This document shows positions 11,575 to 22,795 of a stretch of 64,000 nucleotides of DNA, piece after piece. The notes beneath the pieces were generated by a model, which was not told the origin of the DNA, did not search any database, and saw only the letters and a list, made by a program, of their open reading frames with translations. Each line of letters starts with the position of its first letter. The first letter of the stretch is position 1. This DNA comes from Chrysoperla carnea (lineage: Eukaryota > Arthropoda > Insecta > Neuroptera > Chrysopidae), in assembly GCF_905475395.1 (NCBI RefSeq), contig NC_058341.1, forward strand, positions 73,653,597 to 73,717,596, written 5' to 3'. A program made the translations under genes and the position numbers.

Positions 11575-12247
11575 GTTTTGTAGACAATTACCAAGACAGT
11601 TAATACTACATCGGCAATGTACAGAAGGGGCAAAACTTCAGTATTAAAATTATTTGAAAAAAAAGATTTAATTGACTGCGCAAAAGTATTTACGGAAATT
11701 AATTCTCCACTTCAAACAATAATCACGAAAGGAATTCGCTTTCTTCTTGCTGTTTATGGAGCTCCAAAAAAAATAGATTGCATTGATAAGTACAGATATT
11801 TAACCTTTGTCAAAAATACACGAAACAACAAGCAAGTACAACTATCTTGTCTTCCTCCAACATCGGCATCTGCTATTCAACACTTGTATCGAGTATATAC
11901 TATCAAGTTCAGACGTAGCAAGGCAATCAACTGAACCCTGAAAACTGGGGTTGGAAATTAATAAATAATATTTTGGAACCGATTCAAACTTTACTCCCCC
12001 CTGCTCCAGAAAAACTTCTTAACACTATTTTTTGCAATTGAAAGAAAGGTTGTAGTGCCAAATACGGCTGTAGAAAAGTCGGGTTAGAGTGTTCTCCAGC
12101 GTGTACCAATTGCCAAGGTCAGACTTGCTCTAATGTTCAATTGAATACAACAGAGGGAGATTCATGTGATTTTGATGAAGAAGAAGAAGAAGAAATTGGA
12201 GAAGACATGATAGTTGAATATGAGTGTGAAGAATATGAATCAGATTG
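11575..12247 (+). pseudogene. Family-2 C-terminal fragment with CXC-like Cys-rich tail
   Basis: A TTSAMYRRGKTSVLKLFEKK segment starts near 11597, followed by a helical region with FLLAVYGAP, a LPPTSASAIQHLYRVY motif, and after a frameshift at about 11925 a NWGWK motif and an LLPPAPEKLL motif. A cysteine-rich block then follows (CSAKYGCRKVGLECSPACTNC), ending in an acidic tail and stop at 12247. One TGA replaces a Cys codon in the cysteine block. I recall this order (GCDTTSA-like motif, LPPT...YRVY, GW, PPAP, Cys-rich CXC/tesmin-like tail) from long uncharacterised proteins that are multicopy in arthropods; their function is unknown to me. A second tail lies antisense at 24.6-25.1 kb and the N-terminal half of a third copy starts at 47.8 kb. 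Confidence 0.7.
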
Positions 12248-13399
12248 AAATATCAGAAGAAACCAAAACTACAATAATAATCATTAACTACAATTAAATT
12301 AAATAATAATCATACAGTTAAATAAGTATTATCTCTCAAAATTACATCATAATGGTTTGTGGAATAGGCCTATCGGGGAAACCACTTTAAAAAAAATGCA
12401 CCGAGAACACTACCTCACAGGTGGTGTGGAAATGTGTGCATATTATGTAGAACGTAACTCTTACAATCGCGATATCTCAGGAACGGTGAATTTTACAAAA
12501 AAAATTATAAGGACCATTTTTGTAGAGAATTTTAAGATTTACAAATTTGGTCTGAGGTATTTTTGAGATAAAACTTACCGTTTTTGAGAAAAATCCAAAA
12601 ACCCTAAAATTTGGACCTTTGACCCCGAATAACTTTCTAAGCTCGCATGGCATTGATGGGGACTTTTAAATTTTTATTTCTTAGGGTAAACCCAAGGTCT
12701 CCACCAAAATTTGGCTTTGTCGGAATTTTTGTTATTTCAATTGTCTAAATTGTCCGGATTATAAGTGTTGAGCGATCAGTCCTGTCAGTCAGTTCAGTTT
12801 TTTCTTTTATAGATCATGATATTTCATGATAAAAAAAACTCAAGTGATTTTCATTTTTTGATTAGTGTATAATATTTATTTTTAAGAACAGAAATTGGAT
12901 ACCAATTTTAATACTTAAAATTTGAATAGGAAAATAGTGTTCATGTTTAACTCTATTTAGCAGTTCTGTATTAAATATTCTTTCTAGGATATTTGATTTT
13001 GTAAGAAAATCTATTATACTGTTTTTCCTTTAGAAATGAATGAAATCTTTAAAAATAATTCAAATTTTATATCTTCTCTTTTCTGTCGGCTAGAACTTTC
13101 AGTATATACATTGCTTAAAATATTTCGTACAACAATAAACTGTGCAAAAGAAAAATATATTTATAAAAATTCATTATACATAGTATGTTACTGCATTTTA
13201 CAATTACTGTAACTATTGTATATGACAATATAACCAGTTTTGTTTATAATTTTATTATTGATATTAATATTTTTATTTGTTTAGTTGATTAATTGTTTGG
13301 GGTAAAAATTAAAAAAAAAATCTCATAAATTATTTGTTTTTAAAATATCTCTTAAAATTAATATTTACATTAATGCTTAAAATTAGACTTATAACTATT
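12248..13399. other. AT-rich non-coding DNA with possible repeat tail
   Basis: No convincing gene. About 12590-12810 has the style of a dispersed insect repeat: a GATCAGTC/TGTCAGTCAG stretch followed by TTTTATAGATC. The rest is homopolymer-rich AT sequence with nothing I recognise. Confidence 0.4.
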
Positions 13400-14064
13400 T
13401 TATGTACCATGGTTATCCCACAAAAGTGAGTGCGGTAATTTGTATTTGATTTTGAACGGTGCATTGTCCCTGTTTAGAGTATCTACATCTTTCAAAATTT
13501 TATGTTGCTCAACACTAATTTCATAGAATTTTTGAATTTGTAAATAAATGTCTTTTTTAATGTCTTTAATATCTAATTTTCTACGAACTTGGTGATTAGT
13601 TTCACCAGGTTTGGCGTCCGCTATTAGTCTGAGTGTTTTGTTTTGTACTGTTTGTATTTTTTGAATGAGTGTTTTTGATACATTAGTCCAGATTGGTGTT
13701 GCGTACAATAGAATGGGTTTTATCAAAGCTTTGTATAATATTAATTTATTTTTGACAGATAATTTGCTTTTTTTATTTATAAGTGGAAATAATGGATTTC
13801 TTATACTAAAGGCTTGCTTACAGGCTTTTGTTACGTGTTCGTTATATTTTAGTGTTTTATCTATAATAACTCCTAGGTAACATTACTTTTAGGTTTAATC
13901 AGTTCATTATCTATTTTAATGGAAAGGTCTTGTTCTCCTAATCTTATTTTTTTCTTGTGACTAAAAACTATGCATTCAGTTTTTGCCGCATTTATTTTTA
14001 TTTTCCACTTTGTACAGTATTTCATAAAGTTATTTAAAGTTTCTTGTAATTTAATTATCGCACT
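13400..14064 (-). pseudogene. Jockey-type LINE RT C-terminal part
   Basis: Minus-strand reading gives a KINAAKTECIVFSHKKK segment, then after an unreadable join a thumb/C-terminal region with IKPILLYATPIWTN, followed by KIQTVQNKTLRLIADA and a carboxy end near 13400. These are standard features downstream of the FADD motif in Jockey-clade reverse transcriptases. The upstream portion, with the FADD motif itself, lies at 17045-17231. The two halves join in frame if the intervening 14065-17044 element is removed. A break near 13880 and the stop in the upstream half make it inactive. Confidence 0.85.
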
Positions 14065-17044
14065 CTCTAAAATTAAATTAGTGAATTTTCACTAAATCAC
14101 AGTGAAATTTCACTAATTTTTGTAGTTGAAATCCAGCCACATAGTGTGATCAAATAAAAAAAAAGTGGCGTCAATTTTTAGATAATTCTGAGTTCGGAGA
14201 AAAAAATTGAATTTAGTAGATCATTATGATACAAATTGAGGAAACTAAAATCTAACATTTTTTGATGGTCGGAAGGGGTCCAAAAAAAATGGTAAAGTGG
14301 CCTAATCCGGTCTTTCGCGTCAGACACCGTCGGATTGAGTTAAAAATAAAAAAGTGTTCAATAAGCTTACGCGCCGTAAAAAGGCGAAAAGAATGAGCTG
14401 CGAATGAACCCGATTGGTCCATCGATGTCCCCACAAATTGCAAAAAACCATCGATTTTGCTCGAAATTTCAAAACTTCATAGCTCTTGTTGTTTTAAAGA
14501 TTCAAAGCTGAGATTTAAATGGATTGTAGCTTTTGTACCCTTGAAGTATCACACACAATTTCAGGAAGATCGAATGTATACTTTTTGCAAACCGCAGCTG
14601 AATGCAAAAAACAGGACTTTTGTAAAATGGCCCTAAAAAAGTTGTGGTGCGGTAACGCGCTATTTTTTTTACGCGATCATATGCTTCAATAGTTAAAGTA
14701 ATTCCTACTAAAGTGTCAACCTCTCATCTTAAGTAAAAGTTAATAAAATATTAATTTTAAATTACTATTATTTTAAATTATAACATTAAAAATAGGATGG
14801 GAGTAATGGGAGCAATTATTAAGACTATAATGTCACATAACTTCTGTCTCTTAATAATTGCTCTCATTACTCCCATCCTATTTTTAATGTTATAATTTAA
14901 AATAATAGTAATTTAAAAGTAATATTTTTGGAACTTTTACTAAAGATGAGAGGTTGGCTCTTTAGTAGGTATTACTTTAACTACTGAAGCATATGCTCGC
15001 GTAAAAAAAATAGCGCGTTACCGCACCACAACTTTTTTAGGGCCATTTTACAAAAGTCCTGTTTTTTGCATTCAGCTGCGGTTTGCAAAAAGTATACATT
15101 CGATCTTGCTGAAATTGTGTGTGATACTTCATGGGTACAAAAGCTACAATCCATTTAAATCTCAGCTTTGAATCTTTAAAACAACAAGAGCTATGAAGTT
15201 TTGAAATTTCGAGCAAAATCGATGGTTTTTTGCAATTTGTGGGGACATCGATGGACCAATCGGGTTCATTCGCAGCTCATTCTTTTCGCCTTTTTACGGC
15301 GCGTAAGCTTATTGAACACTTTTTATTTTTAACTCAATCCGACGGTGTCTGACGCGAAAGACCGGATTAGGCCACTTTACCATTTTTTTTGGACCCCTTC
15401 CGACCATCAAAAAATGTTAGATTTTAGTTTCCTCAATTTGTATCATAATGATCTACTAAATTCAATTTTTTTCTCCGAACTCAGAATTAAATTATTCAAA
15501 AAGTTAATTTGATCATATCAACATAGAATTAGTGAAAATTCACTGAATGATTCTGTTAAAAAAAGAAATCACTTATTCATCAGTGAAAATAAAATTCACT
15601 AACTGATAAATGGGAATATATTTCACTAATTTATAAGTGAAAATTTAAATCACTAATTTGTGAGTGAAAGTAACTAATTTAATAGTGACAGTACTTTTCA
15701 CTAATCCATTAGTTACATCAAACGCTTTATTGAAATAGTGAAAATCGCCAATTAAATTAACTGAATTTACTAATTCTTTCATTGTTGTGAATTATCAGAA
15801 TTCACTAATTTATCAGTTAAAAATACTATTCTATTCAATTGGGTACTTGTAAGTAAAACAATTTTTTATTAGGAAAAGGAAAAAATATGTTCATTTAATA
15901 AAAATTTTATTGACTTTGTTATTGTTAACTTATGTTGAAACTATTATGAATTTCATTATTGATTTTAATGAATAACATAGCTGATACAATATTTAATAAA
16001 TAGCTGATACAATATTTTTGGGTTTTACTCCCATTTAAAAAATAAAGTAATCGATTAAATTATAAAAATTCATTAATTCCTTTGGATACTCCAATTTTAA
16101 CACATAATAACATCTGTATAGTCAATCAACTGCAAATATTGGTTTCAGTTTTTTGCCTACTTCCATCGCCTTGAAAAATTAACTGTTTCCAGATTGTCCC
16201 GATTCTATTATTATGCAGGGTCGTATGCTTTCTTTAGAGTTCGCAGTTACTTCTTCGGAAAAATTTTTCTAATTCCTCCTTTCCTAGAAACATATAAAAT
16301 AATTATTGGACTAAAAAAATTATATTTACTATTGTACACTTAAAAAGAGTAGAACTTACGTTTACTTATACCTACTTACTTTTTTTTTTCTTGTATTTTT
16401 GTATACATAAAGTACGTGCTTAGAACCAAAAACTTTGAAAAATCACATTAGGTCCGGTCAAATACACATTCCACGTACTTTTTTTTGTGTGCCGGTGCTG
16501 TGATTAAAATTTTGCAATGTAACTGATAACAAGAGAAAAAACTTCACTTACTCTGAATCAAAATTTTTAAATCAAAATTTGACAGTCTCTTTGCACGAAA
16601 GATCATTTGAAACTGTTGAAGTAACGAAAGGATCGTAGGTCATAAAACTAAAATATTGTGATATTATACTGTTATGTCTTGGTTCATACAAGTATGTTAT
16701 ATGGATTGGTTCATACAAATAAATAAAGAGCATACTCTAAATAAAAAGGGGAACAATCACTGATAAATTAGTGAAAATCAAAGCCATCAATCCAATTAGT
16801 CATAAAATCACTGATAACCAAGTAAAAATATCTACATAATTAGTGAATTCTAAACTGTCTACTAATACAATTAGTGACAAAGCAACTGCTAACTGATGAA
16901 AACTACTATTGAATTATTGAAAATTGATATCACTAATTGAGATAGTGAATTTTTCACTGATTAATCTAGTAAAATCACTAATTTTACAGTGAAAAAAATT
17001 TCACTAGCTGAATTAGTGAAAATTTCACTAATTTAGTTTTAGAG
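14065..17044. mobile_element. 2.98 kb terminal-inverted-repeat element without visible target duplication
   Basis: The left end begins CTCTAAAATTAAATTAGTG and the right end is its near-perfect inverse, ending ...TTTTAGAG at 17044, giving terminal inverted repeats of about 30 bp. Both subterminal zones (14080-14130, 15530-15840 and 16755-17040) are packed with TTCACTAA/TTAGTGAA motifs, like subterminal transposase-binding repeats. No open frame of note is present, so it is non-autonomous. The flanking Jockey RT joins exactly in frame with no duplicated bases, so the target duplication is absent or lost. It contains a 1.3 kb palindrome. The superfamily is unknown to me. Confidence 0.75.
14184..15488. 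repeat. 1.3 kb near-perfect palindrome
   Basis: The left arm (about 14184-14815) and the right arm (about 14852-15488) are reverse complements over about 630 bp, with a central spacer near 14816-14851. The arms differ at scattered positions (for example in the stretch near 14535-14560 against 15115-15140), so it is not a perfect mirror. Weaker inverted similarity extends outward to TGATCAAAT motifs at about 14147 and 15511. No coding content. It could form a fold-back structure or give double-stranded RNA. Confidence 0.88.
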
Positions 17045-17231
17045 GGCATATTTTTCATTAGAAAAGGCTCTGTATATCGCAGTGTCATCGGCAAATAGCG
17101 CCATCTTTGTGTCATTGTCGATTGGTAGATCGTTTATGTAATATGAGAATAGCTGAGGACCCAGAATTGACCCTTACGAGACTCCTGCTGCTATTACTTG
17201 TATATTGGATCCTACTCCGTTAAATATAACA
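17045..17231 (-). pseudogene. Jockey-type LINE RT, motif B to FADD
   Basis: On the minus strand the sequence reads [17 protein letters not shown], then [13 protein letters not shown], the catalytic motif C of a Jockey RT. A TAA sits in the preceding motif-B position where Gln is normal. The fragment breaks off near 17231 and continues at 14064 beyond the inserted element. Confidence 0.88.
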
Positions 17232-18238
17232 CTGAATGTTCAGTTTTTTAAGTAGCTTTGAAAAAGTAGCTTCGAATATTTCGTACAACGATAAAATATA
17301 GTTACATACTTTCAATTTATAAATAAGCCTTTCTGCATACCGCTTGTGAGAACCATAATTAAAATACTCTGTAAAATACTATAAACCACATGAATTAAAA
17401 AAAAAAAAGAAACTATAGTAACATGGCAAACATGCATACGTTGATCTATATTTGTCTTTAAAATTATTAAGATAGATTTTCCATATACAAAATTCGCATC
17501 CCCTTTTTATCCCCTTAGGAGGTGAATTTTGGAAATTCTTTCCTTATCGGATGAATACGTCATACAAAGAACACACTCTCTAAGTTTCAAGTCTCTACGA
17601 TCAGCGGTTTAGGCTGTGCAATGATCCGTCAGTCATTCAGGACAAAGCATTTTATATATATAGATAATAATGTTGAATTTTCAGATAACAATATTGGCAA
17701 GTAGTTGGACTAAAATTATACTTCTAAAAATAGATCAATCATCGAGATGAGATTTGATCCGGTGTGCCGATGTGCCTATTGCGTAGAATTAGTTTTAATT
17801 TTTATTATTACTACTTTTTTCAGTTTTGAAAATACTGACTCGACAAAACACCTACGGAATAGCTGACCGGGCACTCGATACTACCGACTCGATAAAAATT
17901 ATAACCGATGAGCAGAGAAATTTCAAGTCGTTCTACTTCACAAAAACAAAATTGATAATATATAATTTTAATTGTACACATATGTATCTTTTTTATGTTT
18001 TTTTCAAATAGACTCCCAGATTGTAACAGAAAAACAATTTTTTACAGTTTGCCAATGATAGAGAATATATTATACAGTCACAAGCAACAGAAAAATATAT
18101 AAAATACCATTCATAATGAATTAATGCATAGTTAAAAATTAACATGTAAAACACAGAGATAAACTTTTTACAGCCTGGCATTTATTTAAATAAAAGGCAA
18201 GACTGTTCAATACACTAAAAATTGATTGGCAGACGGTT
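17232..18238. other. Non-coding DNA with a dispersed-repeat tail
   Basis: No gene seen. At about 17490-17665 there is a CCCCTTTTTATCCCCTT stretch, then a segment ending GTCAGTCATTCAGGAC...TTTTATATATATAGAT. This has the look of the widespread insect short repeats that finish in a TATATA tail. The remainder is AT-rich. Confidence 0.4.
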
Positions 18239-18316
18239 TTTCTCGTGTACAATCTTAAATATAACAATATTTTTTTTACTTAATAATATTGTTATATTAA
18301 AGTTTGTACACGAGAA
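18239..18316. repeat. Inverted repeat, about 33-bp arms
   Basis: TTCTCGTGTACAA on the left and TTGTACACGAGAA on the right, each continued by AATATAACAATATT or its inverse, around an A/T-rich loop of about 10 bases. Probably the fused ends of a small fold-back element. Confidence 0.75.
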
Positions 18317-18900
18317 AACTTCCTTGAACTTTTTTACAAAAATGCACTTTATAACACCTCCGTGAATTTTTTTTGAAAATAAAGGTATCTTAAACTATTT
18401 GTGAGTTTTATTGTTGCTTTTGTTATAATTAATGTTTGTGAAATTACAGTTCTTTTTAAAATTTATAAAGACATAAGCTAATATAATAATCAGAAATTAT
18501 TTACATACATACCTATAATCGATTGACTATCTTGATTCTGTTGGAATATGTGATTGAATGGATGTATGATCGTATGAATATGTTTGTGTGATCTGAAGAA
18601 TGTCTTATCATATGAATATGTTCGTATGTGCAATTCAAGCCCCAGAATAGTCAGGGTAGCCAACAACATAAAATGGAATAATACTAAAGTTGACAGTTAA
18701 CCACAAACGACGCATCTTGTTTTAATTATATGTTCTTTTATATTTTTAATAAACAAATTCAATAAAATAAAAGTGTGGAATCAAAAACCCAATACCTAAA
18801 TTCATCAGATTCGAGTGTGATTTTGACTATTTAAAACTGTATTATTTATCTTAAAAGATCGGTGATATTTCGTTTAGTTTAAGTATTTTCATCATTCATC
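18317..18900. other. AT-rich upstream region of family-1 copy A
   Basis: No open frame or recognised repeat apart from short ATATGTTCGTATG-like echoes near 18575-18635. It may hold the former promoter of the gene starting at 18901, but no motif supports this. Confidence 0.3.
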
Positions 18901-19362
18901 ATGGTACGCGCAAGGTCCCCAAAAATTAATAGAGATACTATCATACAGTATAAAGATGAAATTGTTGATAAGAATGAGAAAATTGTATCCAAATTAAATG
19001 CGATTTGGATACGAATATCAAGAGAATTGGACAATACTGTTTCACCAACGTCTCTATATACCTTTGTCACTTTTAACAGATACAAAATTAAAGAAAAACT
19101 AATCGTAAGCAGGCAGCCTTCAGTTTCTCCACCACACAGTACATTTCCCGATGGATCTACAAAAATTTCGGATGTGTCGAGTGTTGAACCAAAACTCGGG
19201 GAATCAAATGTTTCAACATTTAACACAACAAATGAAACAATTTATGACTCGGATATACTGGCATTTACGATAACCATACCAAAGGACGAATTCTTTGTGA
19301 TGATTATCAAAAAAATATATAAACGAAAAGAAAAAGGAAAGGTTTATGCTACACGCGAGTAA
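18901..19362 (+). CDS. Family-1 copy A, N-terminal region
   Basis: A 153-residue open frame starting MVRARSPKINRDTI. It contains an ISRELDNTVSPTSLYTFV segment, a Ser/Thr-rich middle and a basic C-terminus (IIKKIYKRKEKGKVYATRE). The SPTSLYT...NR pattern looks like the N-terminal DNA-binding-type region of an uncharacterised transposase-like family that I recall from aphids. Codons are intact, but downstream exons or frames are broken, so this is more likely the surviving first exon of a decayed gene than a complete protein. The start is chosen at the first ATG, after a long AT-rich leader. Function unknown. Confidence 0.55.
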   Translation: MVRARSPKINRDTIIQYKDEIVDKNEKIVSKLNAIWIRISRELDNTVSPTSLYTFVTFNRYKIKEKLIVSRQPSVSPPHSTFPDGSTKISDVSSVEPKLGESNVSTFNTTNETIYDSDILAFTITIPKDEFFVMIIKKIYKRKEKGKVYATRE

Positions 19363-19439
19363 ACTATGCTCTAATTAGGAACTTGGCAGCAGAAATTTAG
19401 CGAAAAAATTTGGAAATGAACGAAATTATCGTGCGGATT

Positions 19440-21070
19440 CAATTTTAAAGGAGTAAAATTATATAGGACGCACAAATTGGGTTTGCACGTGGTACATGCA
19501 AATGCGGATCAATAATAAAATGTTATTTTGATAACAATGCAACTATGATTACAAAAATAAAATGTAAATTTATTAAAGGTGAAGGGAATCTTTGTGGAAA
19601 ACGCACCCTAGAAATCCAGTTAGAATGGCGGTTGCACAAAAATTAGATGCGAAATTAAGAGTCGATATGGCAGAAAATTTTATGGAATGCGTTGATAAAA
19701 TTGAGCCTCCGCATTTGTTTCGATCAAATGTTTTGCGAAATTCTAAATACAAGTCAAAGCAAGAAAAATATTTGCATAAAGATCTTATAAGTTCAATAGG
19801 AATAATGAAATTGGGCCCAATGAAAAAGGTAATTCACAACATAGGATTAAATCCAATGTTGTGAATTATTGGTCAAATTTCCAATTAGATGTGAACCGTT
19901 TATACGCATCAAATGAAACTGTGTCTGTTTACATCTATGCTACAGGAAGCATAATAAAACAAAAATTAAAAGGCTGATAAAAAAAAAAAACAGGCGACAT
20001 ATTTTTGTATAATTGTGTGATGAACTATTGAAAAAAATGAGCTATTTACAGTCACACAGATGTAATCTGAAAGACATCATACAAATATCATCCAATGTTG
20101 GCTGATGGAATGAGTCCGATTAACAGCAGCAGTTCGTTGCTTTACAAATTCACATACGCTAGAAGAATATGCGGATACGTGTAAAAGTAAAAAAGCTTTG
20201 CCTGCTTGCTATATTCGAATAGACGTGTCGCAACTTTATTAAAAAATATATGAATTTTCTAAAAGATTCAAAGAAACGAATCCAAAAATATTATTTATCA
20301 TTGATAGGGCAGTTGATCATTTGAGAGGATTTAGAAATGGCGGAAAAGAATTATTAAAAGGCCTCTTAATAATTAGTCAGAGTGAAACTGAAGGTGCGAC
20401 AAGTGAAGGCAATTTTTGAGGTTTACAAACAAAAATTAAAAAAATTGATTTCAAACTTACCAGTAGAAAAAATGATATATAAGATATAAATGTTAGAGAG
20501 GAAGGCGAAACAAAAATTATAAATGAAGAAATTGGCGAAAACAAACACGAAACAAAAGCTTTGGGCGAAAAAACAAATAAATCGAGCAGATGGGGACAAA
20601 ACATAAATAAAACCGTTAAAGATTTACTGGCAAGTGATGAAGAGGGTACCATAGATAATGGGAATTATAATCAGAAATTGGCTGATTTTCTTCTAAAGGA
20701 CATCAAACTGCTTCCACTGTGGTCCTGTGTGTATCAAAAAAATTTGGTTATGTATACCAGCAAGCAGTGCCTCAGTGGAAAGCGATATTAACATAATTAA
20801 AAATGTAATGTTAAAAACAGACACAACGCCAATGCGTGCAGACTTGTTTATTATGAAACATGTTAATTTTATGAGTGATAGGCTAAAGTTGGCATAATGT
20901 ACAAATAAGTCAAAACAAGACGAAAAAAAAAAAAAATTAAGAAACCCAATGTTCTGTTGCAAAAATGGACACGAACCTTCTGGTGCACACACGTGTTTCA
21001 CATGTAATAAGTAAAACCAGTGGATGAAGAAGAATTTGGGCAAAAAAGGGTATGTGCAAGCTGCCAAATT
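19440..21070 (+). pseudogene. Family-1 copy A, zinc finger and transposase-like core, decayed
   Basis: Pieces are readable in all three frames. At about 19465-19610 a Cys-rich block (CKCGSIIKCYF, then CKFIKGEGNLCGKR) looks like a zinc finger. At 19592-19864 there are EPPHLFRSNVLRNSKYKSKQ and an LGPMKKVIHNIGLNP segment, followed by VNYWSNFQLDV and an IYATGSI motif. Later pieces have a CYIRIDVSQL motif (compare YLRIDIAHL in copy B), a FIIDRAVDHLRGF stretch and, at about 20760-20890, ASVESDINIIKN and MRADLFIMKHVNFM. A zinc knuckle, FCCKNGHEPSGAHTC, lies near 20950. The order matches MULE-like transposase-derived proteins as I remember them. Many frameshifts and stops are present. The DDE residues cannot be assigned with certainty. 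Confidence 0.6.
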
Positions 21071-21077
21071 TTAAATA

Positions 21078-22012
21078 ATGCAGAAAATACCGATAATTCG
21101 CAATGGAAATACATTATCTTTAAGATCAATATCAATAGAAAAAAATAAATACATGCTAACTAACACATGCGCATTTGATAGTGTTTTGCAATTGTTTGTT
21201 GCAGCGTATTTCGACTTCGAAGTCATACAAAATTTAATAGAAATAGATGCTACTTTAAAATTTGTTGAATTGGTTCGAGAAATGGCCTCTCGTAGGATTA
21301 AAAAACAATCTTATAGATTGCGAGCGTTAATCCTTCCAGAAAATCTAAACTCAACAAACGATTTAATTATAATTAAATGTGAAGTCACAGTGACACATTT
21401 ATGTAGAAAATTGTTTGAAAAATATCCTTCATCAAAAAAGGTGTCAAAATGGAGCAAATGCAATGGAGAAAGACGAAAATGTCTGCAAATAGTTCCAGTT
21501 ACTTTATCGGAACTTTTAGAGGACTATTATTCTGATAACTAACGTCACGAAGCACCCACACTTCAAAAATTTTATATACACTTTTACATTATTTTAATAA
21601 AAAAATCAATTTTATATTAATAATTCAAGCGTATTTTATCGGACCCTAGTTTTTAATTATCATAAAATATTTTGGATGTTCTATCACGGAATTAAACTTG
21701 CACTTACTGACTTTAAATTTGTAAACAAATAGCCAATAATATACATTTATTTATTATTTACAGGAACGTTCATCATAAGAAAAACGTATAATGCCAGTGA
21801 AGAAGAAATTAATGTTCTCTTCAAACATATTCCCAAGACATTTGACTTGTCATTCCGGAATTCTCTCCGGAATAGTAAATTTTAAAATTAGCAAACCTCT
21901 CGACAAAAACATTACTCGGAACTTTCAGGAAATTGGACACTACAATTGCATCTCGTATAGAAATGGCATGTGGATCAAATATGACAACTGTCAAGATAAT
22001 TCCAAAATATAG
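21078..22012 (+). pseudogene. Family-1 copy A, ubiquitin-protease-like Cys/His domain
   Basis: The 21078-21542 frame contains YMLTNTCAFDSVLQLFVAAY, resembling the cysteine box of USP/C19 deubiquitinases (NTCFxNSxLQ, Asp replacing Asn). A degraded Cys pair follows near 21450-21485. After an apparent intron whose acceptor TTATTTACAG ends at 21763, the 21791-22012 frame has an EIGHYNCISYRNGMWIKYDN motif, resembling the USP His box (GHYxxY...WxxxDD). So Cys, His and a following Asp/Asn are all visible. The transposase-like core lies just upstream in the same orientation. It may be one protein, or two exons of a chimeric transposon gene. The catalytic assignment is by analogy, not tested. Confidence 0.6.
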
Positions 22013-22037
22013 TCATTTTTTTGAAAGTTCCGTGTAA

Positions 22038-22795
22038 TGTCTACATCGTTAAAGTATGCAATATTTGGTATAAACTTTATTATTATTTTTTATTACGGAC
22101 AGTGTAATTGTTTATACACTAAAGAGTTAAGGCAATTCCGCCATTTTCAATCTAACATCAAAAACAAAAAACAACAAACATTTATACCAGTATCTGATTA
22201 GTCAATTAATTATAATTAAGGGTTTTTTTTTTGCTCCAGCACATCACACTTTATTACGGACAGTGTAATTGTTTATACACTAAAGAGTTAAGACAATTTC
22301 GCCATTTTCAATCAAAGATAAAAAAAATTTATATCAGTATCTGATTAATCAATTAATTATAATTAATGGTTTTTTTTTGCTCTAGCTCATCACACTTTAT
22401 TACGAACAATGTAATTATTTATATACTAAAGAGTTAAGACAATTCCGCCATTTTCAGTCAAACATAAAAAAAAAAAATTATATCAGTATCTGATCAATCA
22501 ATTAATTATAATTAATGGTTTTTTTTTGCTGTTTGGCTGGAAGTGGCGGCATTGTCTTAACTCTTTACTGCATAAACAATTACACTGTCCGTAATAAAGT
22601 GTGATGAGCTAGAGTAAGATGAAAATTGATGAAATTCGAATACCTACTTTACAAAAAATAACTTTACAACCGTATTAGGTACACACTACCTAGCACATGC
22701 AAGCTCCTTAGATATTGTTTTGCAATTATTTGTTGCAGAGTATACTACGCACGCAAATTTCACGCAAATTTCATAAATTGCATACTTTAACGATG
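22038..22795. repeat. Small inverted-repeat element with three tandem left ends
   Basis: Three direct copies of TATTACGGACAGTGTAATT-type sequence start at 22091, 22252 and 22398 (spacings about 161 and 146 bp). A fourth, inverted copy ends at about 22597 (CACTGTCCGTAATA). Outside these, a second inverted pair (CTACATCGTTAAAGTATGCA at about 22042 and its inverse at about 22770-22790) flanks the set. The arms resemble ends of a MITE, the left end having been tandemly amplified. No coding sequence. Confidence 0.7.
22688..22750 (+). pseudogene. Second remnant of the family-1 cysteine box
   Basis: A stretch of about 55 bp resembles 21160-21215, the copy-A cysteine box. Its reading includes LDIVLQLFVAEY, against FDSVLQLFVAAY in copy A. 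It is isolated and followed by unrelated AT-rich DNA, so it is a fragment of another, more decayed copy or a partial duplication. Confidence 0.55.

Noticed and set aside
12357..12566. 69-codon frame
   Set aside because: No motif, low complexity, in AT-rich non-coding DNA.
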